This document shows positions 1 through 5,566 of a DNA stretch of 5,566 nucleotides, one piece after another (the stretch's first letter is position 1; each line of letters opens with the position of its first letter). The position numbers and the translations under genes are program-made. The notes beneath the pieces were generated by a model. The model ran no database searches, was not told where the DNA came from, and saw only the letters and a list, made by a program, of their open reading frames with translations. Location: positions 1 to 5,566 of the forward strand of contig DPSB01000604.1 in NCBI GenBank assembly GCA_003537495.1. Reading direction: 5' to 3'. Source of the stretch: Cytophagales bacterium. GTDB taxonomy: Bacteria > Bacteroidota > Bacteroidia > Cytophagales > Cyclobacteriaceae.

Positions 1-35
1 TGATGACGGCCACTATTGCCGGTGCCATTTTCTAA
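1..35 (+). CDS. C-terminal end of an upstream gene (partial)
   Basis: The third forward frame is open from the left edge to a TAA at 33-35 and reads ...MTATIAGAIF, a small hydrophobic tail. I prefer it because frame 1 opens with stop codons, and because frame 2, open to about base 64, would give an implausible cysteine-rich peptide and overlap the next gene. The TAA lies 13 bp before the ATG at 49, so the two genes could be cotranscribed. About ten residues are too few to name a family. The ATG at 3-5 is probably an internal methionine rather than a start. Confidence 0.45.
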   Translation, partial: MTATIAGAIF

Positions 36-48
36 CGTGTAATTTACA

Positions 49-414
49 ATGTTCACCAAAGTAATTAATATAATTCTTGCCCTGCTGTTTGTATCCTTTG
101 TATCCGTTCAGTTCGATGATCCTGATCCGTTGCTTTGGGTGTTGATCTACACCAACATGGTGGTGATCTGTGCGTGGTCTGCATTTCGCTTGCCTAACCG
201 ATATTGGATCTGGCTCACTGGCATAGGCTACTTGATTTACGCTATCATTTTATTTCCGGGTGCGATGGATTGGTTTAAATCGCCCGACCGCTCGCTGTTG
301 TTTGATGACCTGGCTAAAATGCAGTATCCTTATATCGAAGAGACACGAGAATTTTTGGGTTTAGTAATTAGCCTGTTAGTATTGGCGTGGCAGGAGTGGC
401 GGAGGAAAGCGTAG
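49..414 (+). CDS. TMEM220-family small integral membrane protein
   Basis: This is a 121-residue, very hydrophobic protein with about four predicted membrane helices, near residues 3-20, 29-46, 52-71 and 102-115. The motif QFDDPDP at residues 21-27, just after the first helix and followed by L-L-W, is the hallmark I associate with the TMEM220 (transmembrane family 220) group, found in bacteria and in animals. The ETREFLGL segment opening the last helix also fits, and the length is normal for bacterial members. The C-terminus ends in a basic cluster (WRRKA), which suggests a cytoplasmic end. No biochemical function is established for the family, and no catalytic residues stand out. The ATG at 49 is the first in frame and sits immediately before the first helix; no Shine-Dalgarno motif precedes it. 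The gene ends 3 bp from the convergent DUF1003 gene. Family assignment is fairly secure; function is unknown. Confidence 0.82.
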   Translation: MFTKVINIILALLFVSFVSVQFDDPDPLLWVLIYTNMVVICAWSAFRLPNRYWIWLTGIGYLIYAIILFPGAMDWFKSPDRSLLFDDLAKMQYPYIEETREFLGLVISLLVLAWQEWRRKA

Positions 415-417
415 CGA

Positions 418-1116
418 TCAATTCTTGGTTACACGCTGCAAGATATCATTCATCATTTCAATCTGAATTCTTTGTACTTCCATTAATTCCTGTTGCTGGT
501 GCATAATCAGATGATCAACCTTTTCGTGAAGCGTTCTTATTTCCAGTTCCGATTTGAGGTTAATCATGTAATCCTTGCGGGCGCGATCGCGATCTTTTTC
601 CTCTTGCCTGTTTTGACTCATCATAATAACCGGAGCTTGTAAAGCAGCTATACAGGAGAGTATCAGGTTTAACAGAATAAACGGGTAAGGATCAAACCCT
701 TTGTTAGTGAACCAGAATACGTTAATGCAAATCCAAACTAACAAAAAAGAAAAGAACGAGATAATAAAAGTCCAGCTTCCTCCAAATGACGCCACCTTGT
801 CAGCCACTTGTTGACCAATGGTAAGACTTACGTTATCATCTTCGTCAATCTTATCCGATAATGTCTCCTTATTATTTATAGAGTTTAATACAGTTTTTTC
901 AAGGTCAGTTAGTTCACCAATTTGATTTACCAGATAATCCGATATGTATTTTTCGCGAATCAGATTCAATTCACTAAAAGCGAGACAGTGTTCGTTGGTA
1001 AAATTGGGGTATTCTTTTTGGATAAAACTCAGAAGTGATTTTCTTAAAGTATGGCCCGAAACTTTTTCGGATGCCGGAAATTCTTTGTTGGAAAGATCAC
1101 TTTTGAAAGTAGTCAT
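418..1116 (-). CDS. DUF1003 domain membrane protein
   Basis: With the start chosen here the protein has 232 residues. A soluble N-terminal part (1-100) is followed by a typical DUF1003 core. This has the lead-in VADKVASFGGSW at 104-115, a first helix at about 115-136, the strongly conserved FDPYPFILLN at 141-150 beginning a second helix to about 166, and QAPVIMMSQNRQ at 160-171. A charged stretch, EEKDRDRARKDY, comes next, then a long C-terminal helix (about 186-228) rich in Glu, Gln and Leu that probably forms a coiled coil. DUF1003 proteins are inner-membrane proteins of unknown function; some are labelled cyclic-nucleotide-binding only because of domain fusions, and none is seen here. The frame extends 17 codons upstream to a GTG at 1167. 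I chose the ATG at 1116 because the extra residues are not family-like and because it leaves a normal divergent promoter region. The N-terminal 100 residues, with Cys44 and no recognised motif, are the least assignable part. Confidence 0.87.
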   Translation of the reverse strand: MTTFKSDLSNKEFPASEKVSGHTLRKSLLSFIQKEYPNFTNEHCLAFSELNLIREKYISDYLVNQIGELTDLEKTVLNSINNKETLSDKIDEDDNVSLTIGQQVADKVASFGGSWTFIISFFSFLLVWICINVFWFTNKGFDPYPFILLNLILSCIAALQAPVIMMSQNRQEEKDRDRARKDYMINLKSELEIRTLHEKVDHLIMHQQQELMEVQRIQIEMMNDILQRVTKN

Positions 1117-1149
1117 GGAGGCTAAAATGGCATAGTTAACAAATTTTCC

Positions 1150-1169
1150 TGTGCTTGGCACAAACACAG
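1150..1169. promoter_or_regulatory. Short overlapping inverted repeats, possible operator
   Basis: TGTGC (1150-1154), a 3-nt spacer and GCACA (1158-1162) form a perfect 5-bp dyad. CTGTG (1149-1153) also pairs with CACAG (1165-1169), so the same left arm has two possible partners. The site overlaps TGTGTTTG on the minus strand (1168 to 1161), a one-mismatch match to the Bacteroidota -7 element TAnnTTTG, about 45 nt upstream of the DUF1003 ATG. Placement suits an operator or promoter, but arms this short also occur by chance, and no matching -33 TTTG lies at the expected distance. Confidence 0.25.
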
Positions 1170-1182
1170 TATTCCCTAGCCA

Positions 1183-1263
1183 TTAAAGGCTTATTTTCTG
1201 CTAAAATTCGCACTTTTTTATTACCTAAATTGGCAGCTTGTAGGCGAATTGAATTACCTTTAA
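1183..1263 (+). promoter_or_regulatory. Nested inverted repeats before the first amylase, possible leader structure
   Basis: TTAAAGG (1183-1189) is complementary to CCTTTAA (1257-1263). Inside this pair, AATTCGC (1205-1211) is complementary to GCGAATT (1244-1250). Together they could fold as two nested 7-bp stems with a 15/6-nt internal loop and a 32-nt apical loop, ending 5 nt before the ATG at 1269. ATTACCT also occurs twice directly (1220-1226 and 1253-1259), 33 bp apart, about three helical turns. TACCTTTA (1255-1262) is a seven-of-eight-type match to TAnnTTTG, but its nearest TTG (1230-1232) is 22 bp upstream. The segment could be a leader structure, a protein-binding region or coincidence. 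Confidence 0.22.
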
Positions 1264-1268
1264 GCAGT

Positions 1269-3065
1269 ATGAAAAAAGTGTGCATTGTCCTTCTCACGCT
1301 AGGTGTTCTGGCCTGCCAGGCTCCCAAAGAAAAAATTCCCGAACCCATGTTAGAAAAACAAGTTACCAAACCGGTTATCTATCAAATGATGACCCGCCTC
1401 TTTGGCAATAAATCAACTACCAATAAAAGTTACGGAACACTTCAGGAAAATGGTGTAGGCAAGTTTGCCGACATTAACGAAACCGCCTTGCTAGCTATTA
1501 AAGAGTTAGGTGTTACCCATGTTTGGTACACCGGTGTAATTGAACATGCCTTGCTCACAGATTACACCCAATATGGAATAGCATTGGATGATGCCGATGT
1601 GGTGAAAGGCCGGGCCGGTTCGCCTTATGCCATCAAGGATTATTACGACATCAATCCCGATCTGGCAACAGATGTAAATAACCGAATGGCAGAGTTTGAG
1701 GCATTGGTAACACGCACACATGCGACCGGTATGAAAGTAATCATCGACTTTGTACCCAATCACGTAGCGCGTGCCTACAAAAGCGATGCAAAACCGGCAG
1801 GTGTAAAAGATCTAGGTGAAGAAGATGATACTTCAGTTTCATTTAAAGCTTCCAACAACTTTTATTATTTACCGGGCCAGACCTTTCAACCGCCCGCACG
1901 CTACAATCCATTAGCACAGGAGAAAGCAACATCAGAAGATAAAAAGTTTTCAGAAAATCCCGCCAAGGTTACGGGTAATGATCAGTTCACAGCCACGCCT
2001 GGCATAAACGAATGGTTTGAAACCATTAAGCTCAACTACGGAGTAGATATTCAAAATAATCGTAACAAATATTTTGATCCGATACCCAATACGTGGGTGA
2101 AGATGAAAGACATTCTGGTGTATTGGGCACAAAATGGTGTAGATGGCTTTCGGTGCGATATGGCTGAAATGGTGCCGGTTGAATTCTGGCAGTGGGCTGT
2201 ACCCCAAGTAAAGGCTGCGGCTCCGCATGTTATCTTCATTGCCGAAATTTATAATCCACAGGAATATCGCAACTACATTCACAACGGTAAGTTCGATTTA
2301 CTTTACGATAAAGTGCAGTTGTACGACACTTTACGCAACCTTACCAATGGACATGGTAACACCAATTACATTACGGGTATTCAACAATGGTTAGCTGATA
2401 TTAATCCCCACATGTTACACTTCCTCGAAAATCATGATGAGCAACGCATCGCTTCACGCGATTTTGCAGGCGATCCCTGGAAGGCAGTTCCGGCTATGGT
2501 AATCAGCGCTACAATTGATAAAGCTCCGGTAATGATTTACTTCGGGCAGGAGGTAGGCGAGCCCGGTTCGGGTGCTGAGGGTTTTGGTGGCGAAGATGGT
2601 CGCACAACTATTTTTGATTATTGGGGTGTGCCCGAACACCAGAAGTGGATGAACGAGGGCAAGTTTGATGGCGGTAAACTAAGCGACAATCAAAAAGGGT
2701 TGCGCCAGTTTTATGCTGATATTTTAAAATTCTCTTCAACTAATCCTGCTATTGTACAAGGTGCTTATTATGACTTAACCGTTTTTAATCAACAACAAGG
2801 TAATATTCCACATCTGGTGCATGTGTTTGCGCGCGTGCAAGGCGAAGAACGATTGGTGATTGTGTCCGGCTTTAACGATAAGCCACTTCGGGTAAAAATA
2901 AAACTTAGCGATGAGGTGCTGCAGGCTTTTGGCTGGAAGCAAGAGCAAGATTATGTTGGCCGCGATTTGTTGCGCAGCGGAATGGATATTGGTTTGAGTA
3001 AAGACGGAACGTTTGAAGTTGATGTGCCGCCTTATGTATCGTACATTTTTAAAATCAAAAACTGA
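1269..3065 (+). CDS. GH13 alpha-amylase-family lipoprotein (first of tandem pair)
   Basis: This 598-residue glycoside hydrolase family 13 enzyme probably hydrolyses alpha-1,4 bonds of starch, glycogen or maltooligosaccharides at the cell envelope. Residues 1-15 form a lipoprotein signal ending VLA with Cys16 as the lipidation site; Gln at +2 is compatible with outer-membrane delivery. The four GH13 motifs are present: region I DFVPNH (160-165), region II GFRCD (293-297, predicted nucleophile Asp297), region III IAEIY (324-328, acid/base Glu326) and region IV ENHD (387-390, Asp390). The B-domain insert between regions I and II is about 127 residues, and residues from about 515 form a C-terminal beta domain. 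The DxNxDGxGD calcium loop and YHxYD motif seen in the next gene product are absent. I chose the ATG at 1269 over an in-frame TTG at 1155 because it begins the signal peptide directly. It is probably the first gene of the operon. Exact specificity and subfamily cannot be read from the sequence. Confidence 0.88.
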   Translation: MKKVCIVLLTLGVLACQAPKEKIPEPMLEKQVTKPVIYQMMTRLFGNKSTTNKSYGTLQENGVGKFADINETALLAIKELGVTHVWYTGVIEHALLTDYTQYGIALDDADVVKGRAGSPYAIKDYYDINPDLATDVNNRMAEFEALVTRTHATGMKVIIDFVPNHVARAYKSDAKPAGVKDLGEEDDTSVSFKASNNFYYLPGQTFQPPARYNPLAQEKATSEDKKFSENPAKVTGNDQFTATPGINEWFETIKLNYGVDIQNNRNKYFDPIPNTWVKMKDILVYWAQNGVDGFRCDMAEMVPVEFWQWAVPQVKAAAPHVIFIAEIYNPQEYRNYIHNGKFDLLYDKVQLYDTLRNLTNGHGNTNYITGIQQWLADINPHMLHFLENHDEQRIASRDFAGDPWKAVPAMVISATIDKAPVMIYFGQEVGEPGSGAEGFGGEDGRTTIFDYWGVPEHQKWMNEGKFDGGKLSDNQKGLRQFYADILKFSSTNPAIVQGAYYDLTVFNQQQGNIPHLVHVFARVQGEERLVIVSGFNDKPLRVKIKLSDEVLQAFGWKQEQDYVGRDLLRSGMDIGLSKDGTFEVDVPPYVSYIFKIKN

Positions 3066-3067
3066 TG
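3063..3067 (+). promoter_or_regulatory. TGATG stop/start overlap coupling the two GH13 genes
   Basis: The TGA ending the first GH13 gene (3063-3065) shares its A with the ATG of the second (3065-3067). The upstream sequence is A-rich with no Shine-Dalgarno motif. This arrangement commonly allows terminating ribosomes to restart, so the two secreted enzymes are likely translated together. It also fixes the start of the second gene, because the encoded protein opens directly with a lipoprotein signal. Confidence 0.7.
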
Positions 3068-4612
3068 AAAAAGGTAATAGCAGTTTTATTGGTTGGTCTG
3101 GTCGGCAGTTGCCAACCGACTCCCGAAGTTGTTACCAAATGGCCACACGGTGTTAACTACGAAATCTTTGTGCGCTCGTTTGCCGATAGTAATGGCGATG
3201 GCATTGGTGATTTCAACGGAGTAACCAATAAACTCGATTACCTGAAGGAGCTTGGTGTAGGCGGCATCTGGCTTATGCCGATAATGCCTTCGCCCACTTA
3301 TCATAAATATGATGTAGCCGATTATAAAGCCGTTGATCCTGAATATGGAACCGCAGAAGATTTTAAGAAGCTTGTTGCCGAAGCACACAAACGCGGCATC
3401 CGCATTCTGGTTGACTTAATTTTGAATCATTCCGGCTCTGGCCATCCCTGGTTTCAGGAAGCGATTAAAGGCAAAGATAATCCGTACCGAGATTATTATG
3501 TGTGGGCAAAAAAAGATTCTATTCGCAATCAGCTTTCAAAAAAAACAACATCACTGGATTCTGATAACATTACTCAATGGCATGCCGTGAATGGCGATAC
3601 GTTAAGTGAGCATTATTACGGATTTTTTTGGGGCGGTATGCCCGACATGAATTTTGATAACCCGAAAGTAAGGCAAGAATTTGTGGACATTGGAAAGTAT
3701 TGGCTGGAGGAAATGCAAGTAGATGGTTTTAGGTTAGATGCAGCCAAACATATTTATCCAACCGATCGGGCTGAAGATAATCATGCCTTCTGGGTTTGGT
3801 TCCGTGAAGAGATGCAAAAGATAAAACCCGATGTTTATTTGGTAGGCGAGGTGTGGAGCAGCGCACCGGAAGTTGCGCCTTACCTGAAGGGATTACCAGC
3901 ACTATTTAATTTTGATATGGGTTACGCCATTACTGCGGTTGTACGGGCAGGACAAGATACAATTCAACTGATTGATAAGTATAAATCAATAAACGACTTC
4001 TATCTTAAAACTACCAGCGATTATATTGATGCAACTTTTCTGAAGAATCATGATCAGAATAGAATCTTAAGCGAGTTAGGTGGCGATCAGCAAAAAGCCA
4101 GAGTGGCCGCAGCAATACTGCTTACATTACCGGGTACCCCTTATATCTACTATGGCGAAGAAATTGGAATGCTCGGCACAAAGCCGGATGAGTTTATTCG
4201 CGAACCGTTTTTATGGAGCACTGCAAATGATCCAATTCAGACCAAGTGGGAAGAGCCACGCTATAGTAATCTGCAAACTGTAAAACCGTTGGCCGATCAA
4301 CAGGCTGATCCTAACTCGCTGTTTAATTTTTATAAAAAATTTATTACTTATCGTAATGGGAGTAAGGCATTGACTTATGGATCGCTGATCGAATCTGAAT
4401 TAGCGGTTAAAGAAATTGTAGCCCTTATCCGGAAGTATGAAAATGAGGAGAGTTACTTAATTCTTCACAATATCTCTGATCAAGAAATCACTTTGAAACC
4501 GGAAGGACAATTAGAAGTGTATACTAAAGTTGATTTCGTGTCACAAGGTGAGGTGATTAGGAATGAAGAAGGTTGGGTAATACCGGCCTATACATCGGTA
4601 ATATTGAAATAA
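3065..4612 (+). CDS. GH13 alpha-amylase/alpha-glucosidase lipoprotein (second of tandem pair)
   Basis: This 515-residue secreted GH13 enzyme is predicted to cleave alpha-glucans or the oligosaccharides released from them. The signal peptide ends VGS with Cys16 as the lipidation site. A calcium-binding loop DSNGDGIGD lies at 41-49 and YHKYD at 79-83. Region I is DLILNH (117-122), and region V is MPDMN (192-196), close to the MPDLN of the subfamily GH13_36 type that lies between oligo-1,6-glucosidases and neopullulanases. Region II is GFRLDAAKH (221-229, nucleophile Asp225), region III GEVW (261-264, acid/base Glu262) and region IV KNHD (327-330, Asp330). The EEIGM segment near 365 and the K-P-D...I-R-E-P run at 373-381 are also typical. 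A C-terminal beta domain fills about 430-515. All catalytic residues are intact and the length is usual. Substrate could be starch, maltodextrin or cyclodextrin; GH13_36 is my best guess from region V only. It lies 23 bp before glgE. Confidence 0.9.
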   Translation: MKKVIAVLLVGLVGSCQPTPEVVTKWPHGVNYEIFVRSFADSNGDGIGDFNGVTNKLDYLKELGVGGIWLMPIMPSPTYHKYDVADYKAVDPEYGTAEDFKKLVAEAHKRGIRILVDLILNHSGSGHPWFQEAIKGKDNPYRDYYVWAKKDSIRNQLSKKTTSLDSDNITQWHAVNGDTLSEHYYGFFWGGMPDMNFDNPKVRQEFVDIGKYWLEEMQVDGFRLDAAKHIYPTDRAEDNHAFWVWFREEMQKIKPDVYLVGEVWSSAPEVAPYLKGLPALFNFDMGYAITAVVRAGQDTIQLIDKYKSINDFYLKTTSDYIDATFLKNHDQNRILSELGGDQQKARVAAAILLTLPGTPYIYYGEEIGMLGTKPDEFIREPFLWSTANDPIQTKWEEPRYSNLQTVKPLADQQADPNSLFNFYKKFITYRNGSKALTYGSLIESELAVKEIVALIRKYENEESYLILHNISDQEITLKPEGQLEVYTKVDFVSQGEVIRNEEGWVIPAYTSVILK

Positions 4613-4635
4613 CATTATTAAATTATTTTGCGCGA

Positions 4636-5566
4636 ATGTTAAGTGGAAAAAAGCGAGTACTGATTGAGAATGTTCAACCACAGGTAGATGGTGGTTTATA
4701 TCCTGCCAAAAGAACTGTAGGCGAACGTGTGGATGTAACGGCTGCTATTTTTGGTGATGGTCACGATCATATACGAGGCGAAGTATTGTTTAAAAAGCAA
4801 GGCAGCAAACAGTGGTCAACAGTAGAACTGGCTACAGCCTATAATGACGAGTGGCAAGCTTCTTTTTATGTACCCGAAAAAGGAAACTATGTATTTACGG
4901 TTCAGGCCTGGATCGATCATTTCGAAACTTGGTACGATGGCTTCAAAAAGAAGGCTCTTGCCAAAGTAGATGTAACAGTCGAGTTGGCAGAAGGTGTATT
5001 GTTTTTAAAACGATTAGGTGAAACCAATTCTGCACTACTCGCTACAGCCCGCAAACTGGAAGATAAGAATCAGGCAAATGCTATCGCGTTTGTCTTAAGT
5101 GATGAATTTGCAAAGCTGGTACACGAAAATCCTTTGCGCGATAATGAAACTAAATACGAACAGGAATTTATTGTTCAGGTTGAACATCGCAAAGCTAACT
5201 TCAGTGCTTGGTATGAGTTTTTCCCACGGTCATCTTCACTGGAATCAGGCAAAGCCGGAAATTTTAATGATTGTATAAAATTGTTACCGCGTATTGCTGC
5301 TATGGGTTTTGATGTGCTGTATTTTCCGCCCATACATCCCATTGGCAAGGTTAATCGAAAGGGAAAAAACAACAATGTAAACTCAAAGCCAGGAGAACCT
5401 GGTTCGCCCTGGGCCATAGGTAGTGATGAAGGTGGACATAAATCTATTTTGCCGGCACTTGGCACGTTGGAAGATTTTAAGAAGTTGGTAGGAGAGGCTC
5501 ATAAACTCGGTATCGACATCGCTATGGATATTGCATTTCAATGCGCACCCGATCATCCGTACGTAA
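4636..5566 (+). CDS. glgE: GlgE, maltose-1-phosphate maltosyltransferase (5' part, runs off the window)
   Basis: The frame is open from the ATG at 4636 to the right edge: 310 codons of a protein normally about 650-700 residues long. GlgE (GH13_3) extends alpha-1,4-glucan in the cytoplasm by transferring maltosyl units from maltose-1-phosphate. Recognisable parts are the N-terminal beta domain with RVLIENVQPQVDGG (7-20), KRTVGER and FGDGHDHIRGE; AWIDHFETWYDGF (91-103); a helical segment at about 128-170; and AWYEFFPRS (191-199). These lead into the barrel: DVLYFPPIHPIGK (226-238), RKGKNNN (241-247), PGSPWAIG (255-262) and region I MDIAFQCAPDHP (297-308, Asp298). There is no signal peptide, which fits a cytoplasmic enzyme. 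The nucleophile and acid/base lie beyond the window, so intactness cannot be judged. Probably cotranscribed with the two upstream GH13 genes. The ATG is well supported because conserved sequence starts within seven residues. Confidence 0.93.
   Translation, partial: MLSGKKRVLIENVQPQVDGGLYPAKRTVGERVDVTAAIFGDGHDHIRGEVLFKKQGSKQWSTVELATAYNDEWQASFYVPEKGNYVFTVQAWIDHFETWYDGFKKKALAKVDVTVELAEGVLFLKRLGETNSALLATARKLEDKNQANAIAFVLSDEFAKLVHENPLRDNETKYEQEFIVQVEHRKANFSAWYEFFPRSSSLESGKAGNFNDCIKLLPRIAAMGFDVLYFPPIHPIGKVNRKGKNNNVNSKPGEPGSPWAIGSDEGGHKSILPALGTLEDFKKLVGEAHKLGIDIAMDIAFQCAPDHPYV

Larger units (their letters stand above)
1117..1268. promoter_or_regulatory. Divergent intergenic region between DUF1003 gene and amylase operon
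   Basis: These 152 bp lie between two divergent start codons and must hold the promoter for the DUF1003 gene. They are also the most likely site of the promoter for the GH13-glgE block. The stretch is AT-rich and contains several short inverted and direct repeats, listed separately. No perfect Bacteroidota promoter (TTTG, about 19-21 bp, TAnnTTTG) is visible on either strand, only partial matches. I see no LacI/MalR-like operator that I could defend. Confidence 0.6.

Noticed and set aside
400..430. Bidirectional terminator between the convergent TMEM220 and DUF1003 genes
   Set aside because: Only 3 bp separate the stop codons, and I see no convincing hairpin or T-run there.
944..1135. Plus-strand frame of 63 codons opposite the DUF1003 gene
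   Set aside because: It is antisense to the N-terminal coding region of the DUF1003 protein and has no recognisable domain or start context.
1117..1167. Longer DUF1003 protein starting at a GTG at 1167 (minus strand)
   Set aside because: The extra 17 residues show no family resemblance, an ATG is available at 1116, and the extension would consume the likely promoter.
1211..1222. Run of six T at 1214-1219 as an intrinsic terminator
   Set aside because: No GC-rich stem precedes it, and no gene ends nearby on that strand.
1155..1268. Longer first GH13 protein starting at an in-frame TTG at 1155
   Set aside because: It would bury the lipoprotein signal (MKKV...LAC) 38 residues inside the protein and overlap the longest version of the divergent gene. 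The ATG at 1269 gives a normal signal peptide.
1506..2282. Open frames on the minus strand inside the first GH13 gene (1506-1763, 1950-2282, 2051-2239)
   Set aside because: They lie opposite a gene with complete catalytic motifs, and their translations are rich in Cys, His and Ile with no recognisable domain. They are shadow frames.
3086..3388. Minus-strand frame of 100 codons opposite the start of the second GH13 gene
   Set aside because: It lies antisense to conserved GH13 sequence, including the calcium loop, and resembles no known family.
4604..4635. Separate promoter for glgE (TTG at 4604-4606, TTATTTTG at 4623-4630)
   Set aside because: The -7-like box has a mismatch, the spacing of 16 bp is too short for the Bacteroidota pattern, and the box would sit almost at the ATG. 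Cotranscription is simpler.
5175..5465. Minus-strand frame of 96 codons opposite glgE
   Set aside because: It lies antisense to highly conserved GlgE motifs (FPPIHPIGK, PGSPWAIG), which fully explain the sequence.

Overview
This window looks like chromosomal DNA from a member of the Bacteroidota, possibly a Cytophagales-type organism; the lower rank is a guess. The evidence is moderately AT-rich sequence, no Shine-Dalgarno motif before any of the five visible start codons, and two secreted glycosidases with short 'MKKV...C' lipoprotein signals. TMEM220-like and DUF1003 proteins are also present, but they are less diagnostic.

Layout. Bases 1-35 hold the last codons of an upstream gene. A 121-residue four-helix membrane protein of the TMEM220 family follows at 49-414 (+). 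It converges, with a 3-bp gap, on a DUF1003 membrane protein at 418-1116 (-). A 152-bp divergent intergenic region (1117-1268) separates the DUF1003 gene from a rightward block of three alpha-glucan enzymes. These are a GH13 lipoprotein (1269-3065), a second, different GH13 lipoprotein (3065-4612) joined to the first by a TGATG stop/start overlap, and, after 23 bp, the first 310 codons of glgE (4636 to the window edge). GlgE is the cytoplasmic maltosyltransferase that uses maltose-1-phosphate.

How the genes may work together. The spacing and common strand suggest one operon. The two lipid-anchored amylase-type enzymes would cut alpha-glucan outside the cytoplasm. GlgE would build alpha-1,4-glucan inside from maltose-1-phosphate. 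The implied route runs from external starch or glycogen to maltose or maltooligosaccharides, then maltose-1-phosphate, then stored glucan. It needs an uptake system and a maltokinase or TreS-maltokinase, neither of which is in the window. The TMEM220 and DUF1003 genes have no evident link to this pathway.

I found no RNA gene, mobile element, CRISPR array or convincing terminator. Every protein of meaningful length belongs to a known family, so I do not claim a new system. The points most worth a second look are the grouping of secreted amylases with glgE, the divergence between the two tandem GH13 enzymes, and the inverted repeats in the divergent promoter region.
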